A program made the position numbers and the translations under genes. Below, one piece after another: positions 54,398 through 64,000 of a DNA stretch of 64,000 nucleotides. The stretch comes from Wuchereria bancrofti. Its lineage: Eukaryota; Nematoda; Chromadorea; Rhabditida; Onchocercidae. Where the stretch lies: contig SSBO01000001.1 of NCBI GenBank assembly GCA_005281725.1, positions 783,399 to 847,398 on the forward strand, written 5' to 3'. The first letter of the stretch is position 1, and each line of letters opens with the position of its first letter. The notes under the pieces were generated by a model. It did no database searches, was not told the DNA's origin, and was given only the letters and a program-made list of their open reading frames with translations.

Positions 54398-57086
54398 TTT
54401 ATTCAAGTTGCTGTGTATTCGTTATAGATGATGTCAGAGTGTCAATTTTTTATTATCAATTTGTGTCACTTCTCATTGGATAAGTGAATGATTTAGTTTA
54501 AAGAAATATGTTTTATATTTAAAAGCCTTTGCGTACAAAAATTGTATAATGTATTTTTTTAGAATTACAAGTAGAAAAAGTATTTTCATATGTAAATCTA
54601 TTCAAACATATTGTATGTAATTTTTCTTGGAATATTTTTCAACAATTAATAATTTTACAAATAATTCATTATTTTAAATTAGTTTAATTAAAATATATTC
54701 AAAATGTAGAAATATTTACGTGATTGCCTGATAGTTAACAGTGACGTATTTAGTTGTTTTGTTTTGTTAATTGATCAGATTTGAAAAGAAGTAGATTGGA
54801 TTTTATGGATAAGTTGTGTTTTTATTCCAATGACATTTTCTTTTCCTTTTGAAATCACATTTTCTTCATACATCTTTAGGAATTTCTTCCATATCATTGA
54901 ATGAATTACAACATTCACTGCAAATTCTATATGCTTAAATGAAACCTAAGAGATTTGGGATGAACTTAAATTTTTCTTTGGCTCTCAATTTGTGAAATTC
55001 ATAATACTTCAGGTGAATTTAAGATGATTTTGGCATACATAAAAAGTATTGATTTTTAATTAATTTTTGGAAATTGTAAATTTTTGCCTTCCCTAAAATA
55101 TGTGAATATTTTGATTTTATAGTTGGGAAGTTGCATATTTCTTGAGTTTTGTTTTGAAAATTTTTTTCAGTCATGAAAGATTTTAATGGCTGTTGCTAAT
55201 ATGCCAAATTCATTTGTAAACATAGTGTCAAGGTTATGTATTCAGGGATTTATTCCTTAATTTCTATTAACTTTTTTACTATTTTATTGTATAAATAAAT
55301 ACTAAATATATTTTACTGTATAACATATCCATACTCAAGCTTGTGTAACATTTGTGTAACATTTATTAAAGTCGAGAAACAAAAATGAAAAATAGGTTGA
55401 AAGATTGGAGGGAAATTAATATCTGTGATTGTTGTGCTGAAATTTCATAGTAAATAGTGAATAAAAAAATCAATGCCGATTGCTTATTGAAGTAACTTAA
55501 GTATAATTTAAATTTCAAATTCTGGATAACGATGTTAGAGTTATCTATTTGTTATATAATATTACGAGAAATTTTGTACAGCAAAAAGTAGTGGACAATA
55601 TAAATGCGATTGAAATATAATAATTGATATAAGTAAATTGGATTCTACAGTAATTAAATTTAAGCAATTAAATTTAGTATTTTTTGGTTAAATAGAATTA
55701 TTAGAAGTGAAAGAATTTAATCGTTAGGATAAAACAATTATGCATGGATGTAGAATTTTCATTCTAATCTAGGAATTTTCAATTAATGAGAATTATGAAA
55801 GAAAAAAAACATTGAATGTTTGTTTGTTTTTATTAGGCTATTGTTACTAAATTAAATGAACGGTAATGAGATAAATAGAGAAGAATGTGTGAATAAACAT
55901 TTTAGCGTATAAAAGAATAAATGTATATCAGCAAAATATCAAAATTGATAAATTCATTATAGAAATTTTATGAATTATAATAGAATAGAATTATAAACAT
56001 AAACAAATTGAATTATAATCTAACACAACTGAATTATAACATAAGCATAATTGACTAACTGAATTTATCAATTAATTGTTTATATTTCTTACATTTATAT
56101 ATTTTTATATTTATCATTCTTATCAAAATCATCAGATTTATCAAATTGTACGTATTATTTTGCTAGATGCAAAGTTCTTCACTTCTCTTTATGGTATTTT
56201 AGTTGAAGTAATCAATTCGGATTGCTTCTTTTTTTGCTTACTCATTTAATGTGAACAATATTGATGGATTATTTATGGAATTATATCTAAATGTTATGTT
56301 ATTCGAAAATTTAAGGTCATATATTTATGAATTGATAATGTTTAAATGTACGAATTATTGCTTTATGTTGGAAATTAAATGTTTACAACTTATTAAAACG
56401 ATCATCATCCCATTATTCGAGATTTTTTTCCATTTTAACAAGAACAAGAATCGTTGCTTTCAATTCTTGTTAGTTACCTTTAAATTAAATAAAATTTTAA
56501 AACCTAACAGAACAAAGACTAGAAATTTGCCACAGCTATTACCAATCTAAATTTCAGTTTGCCCGTAAATTCCTCATATGGTCGTGACTTTGGTTCGGAT
56601 TTTCATTCTCGATTAGGTGTCAACAGTGGAAAATATACTTCGCAGATGTCCTTGTATAGATGAAGTTAGGATTCTCAGGCTAACCACATCCTGAGTTTTA
56701 GTGAAAAAAAGTGCAACAGCACTTCAAAAAACTTTATTTTCAAAGAAAAACAATAGCGTAAACACAAATCAGCAATTTAATTTCATCACCTTACATTTAC
56801 AAGATAGCATTTTCGAGCAATCTTTCTCAAATGAATTTCTATTCGGAAAACCATGGATCAAACTTCCAAAATAGAAAAGTTTATTTTTAGATGTGGTTAC
56901 CAGTTTTATTAATTTAATTCTAATAATTTAATATTTTAAAGACAAAAAAAAAGTAACGGGGTTTCCGTTCTGCTTACAAGAACAACAAACATAACAACAA
57001 TAAACAGTTAAACATTATGCTAGATTTTACAAATTAATATCAAACTGACCATATCAAACTGACCACTCATCATACTGTCTTTTCAT
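54398..57086. other. Convergent intergenic region
   Basis: 2.7 kb between two convergent genes (stops at 54397 and 57087). It holds both 3' UTRs and no supportable exon. The 56251-56550 frame (Leu/Asn/Phe-rich) shows no codon bias or homology signal. Confidence 0.5.
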
Positions 57087-60000
57087 CTAGAAATCAAAAA
57101 AATTATTATCTTTCTTTATCTTATCTTTGACTTCATTTCCACCAGGTGAGTTGCCGAAATCCAATTCGAAACCATCATCATCACGAGATGATACATTTGC
57201 TTCGGCATTACCGAAAAGTGCCATGTAGTCGTTAGCACCAGCAACGGGTCCAGACTGATCTTCAAAGAAGTAGATATGTATATTCTTTTGTTTATTTGAA
57301 AAGTGGGAGCTTATTACTTTTGATGTGAGGACAATTAGATAGATGTATTTTAGTTTAGCGAAAATCTGTGAACTTCTGACAGACAGTAAATTTCATGTCA
57401 ACGAGAATGAAATTAGAATCAGAATCAAATGAAATAGTCTAAACTTGCTGTAAATCAAAAATTGAAGACTGATTCACATTCGTTTGAAAGATAAAGGAAT
57501 AAGGATTTAAGGAGTATTTTGCGTTAAAAGTTAGATTTTGATTTATCATTAAACGGTTGCTCACTTTGCATTATAGAAGAAAGATTGAAAATTGCAGATG
57601 CATCAAATTCTGTCTCCATGCCGAGGTAAGTATTCGATAAATTCACCGCTGATATGCTTGGAGGGAAATTTGTAAACTTCAAAATTTGAATATGTACAAA
57701 ATCGTTGTTTTTATTTTGAAAATAATTGCCACATTTACAGTAAAGTTAGACGTTGTAAAGATCAAAATGATTTGAAAAAAATTAGCAATGGACTCACGGT
57801 TTCAAAGAAATTAGTAGGATCCAGATCAGGTTCAGCATTCTCCACTGGTTGCAGATTAATGCCTGGAGCCACCGCCACTTTACAATCTAAAAAAAAAAAA
57901 CAGAAGTTCAACAAGTTTGCCGCCTAACTGCCTTGAGGAACCTTAGAAGCATTTCAGTGATATGTCAGAATATAAAGCTAAAGTAAATAACTGAAAATGA
58001 ATAATAGAATGTGATAAGTGTGAATATTTTTGTCTAATAAGTTAGTTTGGTTAATATTTTACTTGACAGCTTGCTTAATGATGTCTTTCCGATAGATTAA
58101 TATGTGAATCAACCAATATACGACGATTTTACTGCTGTATTACTTGGAAGTTTTGGTAATGCATCTGTTCCACTAACCGTTATTATAATAAGCAATATTC
58201 TCTCCCTCACTTCCTCCAGATATTGCAGTTTCTACTTCTTCCGAATTATTAGTAAAATTTGAAATGAAGTTAGTATTATTGTCCTGAAAATTGATAGAGA
58301 AGAGAACAAATCCATATGTAAAAAATTATATCACAAAAAGAAACTCATTTTAATAAATTAGCGTGGTGATAATCTTTCTACTTGCTCATACAATTCACAT
58401 TTTAAGCATCGTTCATAATAAAACCTTATAAGTCAAATTTAGGCCACTTTTTTCATTAGCAAAAACATTTTTTTCATTCATATCGAATATGCTTTCTTCA
58501 AATTCTGTAACTCTCTCCTTCAGTTCATCGGAAATCTGAAGAACTTCGTGGCTCTTATCCACTTCCATTGCTGTATTTGTCAGATTTTCTTCGGTTTCCT
58601 GAGATAAGTTCTCATTCAATCATTGGAGGAAATAACCTGTCACTAATCGCTAAAAGGATGAATAGAAAACAGTAAACTTATTAAAGTATTAGCCGATTAG
58701 GCATTAGTTCTGAAAAATTCTTAAATACCATAGTTTTCAAACAAAGATTTTAAATTTAATCTTTGGAATTTAAGAATTCAATGTTGATTTTGTCTAAAAA
58801 TATGGAGTATATTTTTGCACAAATTGCACTGTACAAACCTCATTTATAACGATAATTTTAACATCTTCCTTCAATTTGCCATCATCTGACATGGTTATAG
58901 TTGGGTCAACTTCTTTTTGAAAATCAAAATGAAGTTCATCGTTCGCCTAAATTTAATCCTAGCTTAAGCAAGCATTTTATTGCAGTGTAGTAAATACACA
59001 GCAAATATATAGAATGAAGTCATGCATACAAAGAAGAATTTAAAAAACACCTGAAAATTTGTTCCCATAGCTTCACCAGTATTTTTTTCCCGCATGTAAT
59101 CAAATGATATCGTTTCCTCACTTACATCGCCACCACCAATATTGTTTATACGTAGCGGAGATTCTTTTGTTTTTTTCTCCTAAAATCATCAAAATTAACT
59201 CGCAAAAACAGCAGGCATAGACATATCTATCTTATTGCATTTTTAACATAGTGTTCGTATTAATAAGAGAAGAAGAAAATATATCAAATGCTTAAGTGAT
59301 GTGGATGCATACCATTCCATATTATTTCTGAAGAATTATCCTTACACTTTATCGCTGATGTATTTGGATAACATGAAAAAGCTAAGTAGTATCATAGCAA
59401 CTATTCAAAACAATACTGAAACATCCTCAATCACTTTGAAAAATATTTTATTCCTCCATATATTTTATTTCTTCATGTAATGAATTTAATATAATCAAAA
59501 CAAATTTACAACTCTGAAAGTTTATTAAATTTTTCGAAAAGTTTTTATCAAAAAATTTCAGTACCCACCTCGGGTGGTTGAATCTGACTAGTCTGTGATT
59601 GACTGTATTGTGACAGTATCGACGTATCCAAAATTCCCTGGTCTGACAATTCTTGTGTGAGCTGAAAGTTAGTGAGATTTTCGGGGTAACGACAAAAGAT
59701 GAACAGCTGAATGCTTCCATATGCCTTAGCTAAGATAGGAAAAAAAAAGCTTATTTTCTAAAATAATCTTTTTCCAAATCAAATTCTATTTTGATCACAT
59801 GAAAATATCAAACTTTTTCCCTGACATGTGATTTTAAAAGAATGAATTCCATATGAAGAAAAATCCTGCATTCATCAGAAAGAGTTCTCATTTGTAATAT
59901 TGTTAAGAATTGTACTGCTTCATCATGTTAACACGAGAATTATTCCTTTTGTTAGAATTACAGCAATTCTTATGATATTTCCATAATGACTACCAAATTC

Positions 60001-61951
60001 GCTTTAATTTTTGATAGCTTATTTGATATTTGAATGTTTGAAAACAATCGCAATTTAATCACCTGTGCAATAATGACATATTCCTGTGCCAACTTTTTCA
60101 AAAGGGCACGGTTTTTCAGTGCTATAGCAGCGACTGCTACACAGAAATTTTTGAATGGTAGCTCACGGCTTTCTGCAACTAAAAATCCAAATTTCAGGGA
60201 AAGTAATAAAATTCAAACAGCGATAAAAAAGCTATGAACATTGTTCTTGGTTTTAAAGAAAGGAAAATTAAAAAATATTGCAATTGTAGTAATGGAAAAA
60301 ATAGGTGGAAAAATTGGTACGGCAGATTATTCCAACAAAATTAATTTTATTTAACTGAGTGTTTCTATCAACAGTGTTTTTATGAACTGAGTATTTTTTC
60401 AAAACTTTAAAAAAGAATGTGTTCCGAATTATTATAACTTAAATATAACTCGATACAAGTATAAACTAAACACAAACAAATGGCTTCTTTCTCTTGAATG
60501 GATTGTAAAAGTCTCTCTTTCTTTACACGAGCCTCTTCAATTTTTTTATGAAGACCAGCCAATTCTTCCTCTTCCTACAATAAATTAGTTTGAATTTACA
60601 TGATTTTATTCACGATAAGTGAAAATATTTTATTAATAGAAATAACGCAACCTTACGACGTGAAATAACCCAAGAAGCATTTAGTAATTTGTTTTGAACA
60701 GCTTTCAAACGATCTATGAGAAGTTGCTGATCGACCTTGGCTTTCACCTTTACTTCTTCCAGCTAAAATATACATTAATTTATCATAATAAATTAAAACA
60801 GTAAAGTGTTGCAAAAATTAACATACAGTCTTTTTCAATTCTTCAATCTGTTCTTCAGCTTCTGCTTTTCTCATCTGCTCTATAAAGATCTGCTGGCGCA
60901 TGCTGTAAATTAGAAATGCTCATTTTACAACTTTATTGGTAAAGAGTTAAGCACTAATGTCTTCAGCGATGATTCTTTTTTGGTCAATAATTAGTAATTA
61001 ATACACAAAAACAATCTTGTATGCATAACGTTACAAAACAAAGTAAAAAATGCACTAGACGAATCTCGAATCTCAAGTAAATAGTGATAGTGACAATCCT
61101 AGGAATAAATTAGCTCTTTTACACTTTAGAAATAGAAATAATTAAGTGTTTCAATTTTTTTTCTTTTTAATTTTAAAAACAGAATATGGAAATCAGAAAG
61201 TATTAATATCTTCAGCGATGATTGTTTTTTGCTAAATTAGTACGATTATAACTAGGAATAAATTAGCTCTTTTATTCTTCTTAAAGATAGAAGTCAGGAA
61301 CCGAGAATGTCTTCAACAAGAATTCTTTTGATAACTCTCTATTACTATGCTCAAGAAGAGATTGCTAAAAAGTCTTAAATAAATGTGACTATATATCAAT
61401 ATTTGCCATTACAAAACAGTTAATATTGTTGACAGTAACAGAAAGTTTGATAACAAATAGATCCGATCATAAAAAAAATTGTATTGCATACTTCTCAATC
61501 TTTTCACATCGTAACTGTACCCGAGATCGAAAATGTTTCAATTCTTCTTCCTTCATTGCAATCTCCATCTCCTCTTTTTCCAAGATCAATTTAATTTCAT
61601 CTCTTTCCTTTTTGGCTTCTAAAAAAAAAAAAGGTAAGGAAATAGGATTGTAAAATAAAGAAATATCCAATCACACAAAAGTGTATACAGATTACAAATA
61701 GATGACCTTCATTTTTGTATCGGTGTTTTTTCAACAGCTGCTTTGTCTCTTCCTCTTCCCATGCTAGAAATTGATGATACAATAATTATCAATTAAATAT
61801 GCTGATTATCTAAAACTTCATATGACAGTTGATTACAATATTCCAACAATTACCAATTAAAAAAAAAAGCATGTTTGTTCTTACTCAAATCACGCAATTC
61901 TTTGCGAAGTTGTTCCACCAAACACTCTTCATTGTCTCCATCAGAATTCAT
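57087..61951 (-). CDS. Coiled-coil protein with acidic tail, unknown
   Basis: Fifteen exons on the minus strand: 61951-61885, 61763-61707, 61618-61492, 60902-60827, 60762-60652, 60574-60478, 60178-60063, 59661-59569, 59179-59051, 58946-58839, 58598-58425, 58283-58178, 57886-57798, 57676-57565, 57259-57087 (544 aa, all phases close). Residues about 1-180 are a charged coiled coil (VEQLRKELRDL, KERDEIKLILEKEEME, MRQQIFIEQMRKAEAEEQIE, EEEELAGLHKKIEEARVKK). A conserved-looking FKNFCVAVAAIALKNRALLK helix and a Gln/Ser-rich SILSQYSQSQTSQIQPP linker follow. The rest is acidic and disordered, with short hydrophobic motifs (DPTNFFET, ANDYMALFGNAEANVSS, DDDGFELDFGNSPGG, NNFFDF at the end). I do not recognise the family. 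The start at 61951 is the first Met before the coiled coil. Confidence 0.72.
60956..61335. repeat. Imperfect repeat in intron 3 of the coiled-coil gene
   Basis: TCTTCAGCGATGATTNTTTTTTG occurs at about 60959 and 61209, with a weaker copy at about 61309 (TCTTCAACAAGAATTCTTTT). TAGGAATAAATTAGCTCTTTTA occurs at about 61099 and 61252. The order suggests a decayed duplication of a ~150-250-bp unit. Confidence 0.65.
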
Positions 61952-63472
61952 CCCCAAAAAGATTAGAATTGATTATAAAACATTTCCATATGATAAACTG
62001 TTATCCGTGGAATGTTATGAAATGTTGTTTTAAAACTTCACAGTTTAATGTAAGCCATTATTAATCATACATTTGCTCTTCAAATAGCATATTATGCTAA
62101 TCATATCAAATTCCTTCTTCTTTCCAAAAACAAAATTTCCAAAATATTAATATCATTCTAAAATTTATTTTGCTAGAAACACTAGATCATACTTATTAAA
62201 GTTATCGTATAATTTCCCATACAATCTACAAAAAAGAAAAAAAATCCTAAAATAGCAAAGAATGTGAACGTTAATAGTACCACTGTATGTGTTAACTCGC
62301 TCGCAAATACCCACATTGACAGATCAACTATCTTTGCTTCTATTAGACCATTTACGTGAAATATCGTGAAAGTATGCATCACGTTGAGAAAAAACTCGTC
62401 GTAGACTTACGTAGACGTAAGCTTATGATGAGCAAAAGAAAAAAAAGAAAACTCATTAACAGCTTATAATAAACAGCATGTATTATACGTTATGTTTCAT
62501 AGACTATTTTTCCAACTAAGTGTATTCTATTCATGGTAATATCAATTCATATCTTCATTAATTGTAATATTAAAGAATTCAATTTGAATGATAAAAGTAG
62601 TGACTATCAGAATTTTTTTTTTAATGTATTTTTTAGTAACATTACTTATATGAGCAAAAACTTTGATGTTTGAAGTGAAAAAGATAAATATATTTGGAAA
62701 TGTAACTCAATAATCATCCATTAATTGCTTATGGAAGCATCCAATTTAAATTATAATAATATTTAATCATATCAACCATCTTCAGATGTTCACATGTATA
62801 CACTTCCCAATGAACGCTTACCTACTTATATTGAAAGACCTGTGCCTTCTTACGGTTAGACACTATATATATAGACAGATTCCCATTTCATTACTCATAT
62901 TCTTTTTCAATATTTTCATACAGTTTTATTTGAGGTCATTATACGTATGACCCTTTATCAGTACACACAAATGTATATAATCGTTCTTAAGATTACTTTA
63001 TTTCCTTCAAAATAACTCATAGTATGGATGAAATGTACAATCGTTTTATTTTCAATTTATTCTCGTTTTATTTTCATGTTTACACACAACTTCTATTTAT
63101 ATCTTCATCTCATCGTGGGATCGAAGGAATCTATTTTCCTTGCGAGGATCTATTCCCAACTATCCAATCTACTGTAACTTAACCTAACCGAGTATGCACT
63201 TCTATCATAACCCTTCCAGCAAATAACACAATACATTGCGTAACGACCATCCGTACTGTTGCAATCTTCATCACAAATTATTTCTTCCCGGGGAATTAAT
63301 TTTCATACTGGGTAAAACAATGTGGATGCAATTGTTGCATAACGTAACCAAGTACGCTCGAATATATTGGTTTTGCTACGACTGTAGGTTGGACTTGTGA
63401 CAGTGATGGTACTGTTTCGTTGGAATTTGGGGAAATATGAATAAATCTCTATGCTTTATAACGGCAAATTGA
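61952..63472. other. Spacer upstream of the coiled-coil gene
   Basis: About 1.5 kb that should contain the coiled-coil gene promoter and, at its right end, the 3' UTR of the minus-strand gene entering from the right. A minus-strand cysteine-containing open frame lies at about 63150-63304 (see findings). The hydrophobic minus-strand frame at 62182-62382 has no supporting signal. Confidence 0.45.
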
Positions 63473-63691
63473 TTAATTCAATTGGGTTGGGTGCTTAGTC
63501 GGTCCCGTTAATCTTTTTAGTCGTACTGAAATGAATGTAAAATTGTAAACTCGGATATGTACTATATGTGATTGACGATTCTTTTTCAGATTAAATTATG
63601 TATTCAGAAAATGTGTCCTTACATTCTTCCGGCTTAAAAGTTCCTTCTACCCATTTTACTACCATTGCATTTAAATAAATAGAAGTTTTTT
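63473..63691 (-). CDS. Possible last two exons of a gene entering from the right
   Basis: On the minus strand, 63691-63623 reads KTSIYLNAMVVKWVEGTFKP followed by EE and a GTAAGG donor. A 97-nt intron ends TTTCAG, and 63525-63473 reads RLKRLTGPTKHPTQLN and stops. The split codon joins in phase (Leu), and the first exon is itself preceded by an acceptor-like TTTCGGCAG with a phase that needs two-base completion. The 5' part would lie beyond the window edge or in 63700-64000, where I see only AT-rich sequence. Product unknown. Confidence 0.35.
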
Positions 63692-64000
63692 CTGCCGAAA
63701 TTTTGTGAAATGAATTACAAGAAATTGTTATCATTAATAATAATATTATTATAATATTGGCAATAATGATCGTAATAATAAATTAATTAATTAATTGATT
63801 AATAAATGATATATAAATAAATAACAGTAATTAATAATAGAAAAAAGTGAAATGAAAAAAAAAAGAAAAAACATCCACAAATATACATGAACTGAACACA
63901 AACAGACACAAATTTATATTTATCAATTATCATTATTAATAGCAGCACAATGAGGAGGAGAATTAGTATATGTATACATTCGATTATGCATATTTCATTC
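63692..64000. other. AT-rich right edge
   Basis: AATAAT/TTAATTAAT-rich sequence with no recognisable exon. If the minus-strand gene above is real, this is intron. Confidence 0.4.

Noticed and set aside
56251..56550. Plus-strand 99-codon frame
   Set aside because: Composition typical of AT-rich noise (Leu, Asn, Phe, Ile) with no splice signals or recognisable motif; it sits between convergent genes.
58626..58652. Possible 13-nt micro-exon in the coiled-coil gene
   Set aside because: TTTTAG followed by CGATTAGTGACAG and GT looks like an exon, but including 13 nt would break the frame between exons 10 and 11, which already join in phase.
62182..62382. Minus-strand hydrophobic 66-codon frame
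   Set aside because: Phe runs come from an A-rich tract; no splice-consistent neighbours or homology, and it lies upstream of a gene on the same strand.

Overview
This is a nuclear window from a very AT-rich nematode. Every gene is cut into many short exons bounded by GT..AG, with strong poly-T acceptors (TTTCAG). Several start codons sit directly behind an acceptor-like TTTCAG or TTGTAG, as expected for spliced-leader trans-splicing. The protein set matches Caenorhabditis orthologues (sql-1, upp-1, snr-6, tmie, oxi-1). Composition and gene structure suggest a spirurid, possibly filarial, worm; this is inference, because no species-specific marker was seen. I found no tRNA, rRNA, CRISPR array or autonomous transposon.

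Layout. 1.7-4.8 kb (-): acid ceramidase-like hydrolase. 6.2-16.2 kb (+): a 26-exon golgin related to GMAP-210/SQL-1. 19.0-21.5 kb (+): uridine phosphorylase. 23.5-25.4 kb: a GC-richer 28-bp satellite. 25.8-27.2 kb (+): FAIM. 27.4-30.3 kb (-): an unrecognised two-helix membrane protein. 30.3-36.1 kb: gene-poor. 36.1-38.0 kb (+): MIF4G-like protein. 38.4-40.6 kb (-): GPI transamidase catalytic subunit. 41.7-42.5 kb (-): SmE. 43.4-44.3 kb (+): TMIE. 45.6-52.6 kb (+): HECT ligase UBE3B/OXI-1. 53.7-54.4 kb (+): small unknown protein. 57.1-62.0 kb (-): unknown coiled-coil acidic protein. 63.5-63.7 kb (-): possible last exons of a gene entering from the right.

The exon models were built by hand and checked for phase continuity: every listed model sums to a whole number of codons. 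The genes are mostly housekeeping and functionally unrelated (lipid hydrolysis, Golgi tethering, pyrimidine salvage, GPI anchoring, splicing, mechanotransduction, ubiquitination). I see no single pathway or operon of related genes. The notable material is non-genic: a palindrome-seeded satellite, a cluster of ten GTAAGT motifs in front of the golgin gene, a tandemly copied exon/intron boundary in uridine phosphorylase, and two near-exact ~240-bp tandem duplications, one with an N at its junction that is probably an assembly artefact. I did not find a convincing new multi-gene system.
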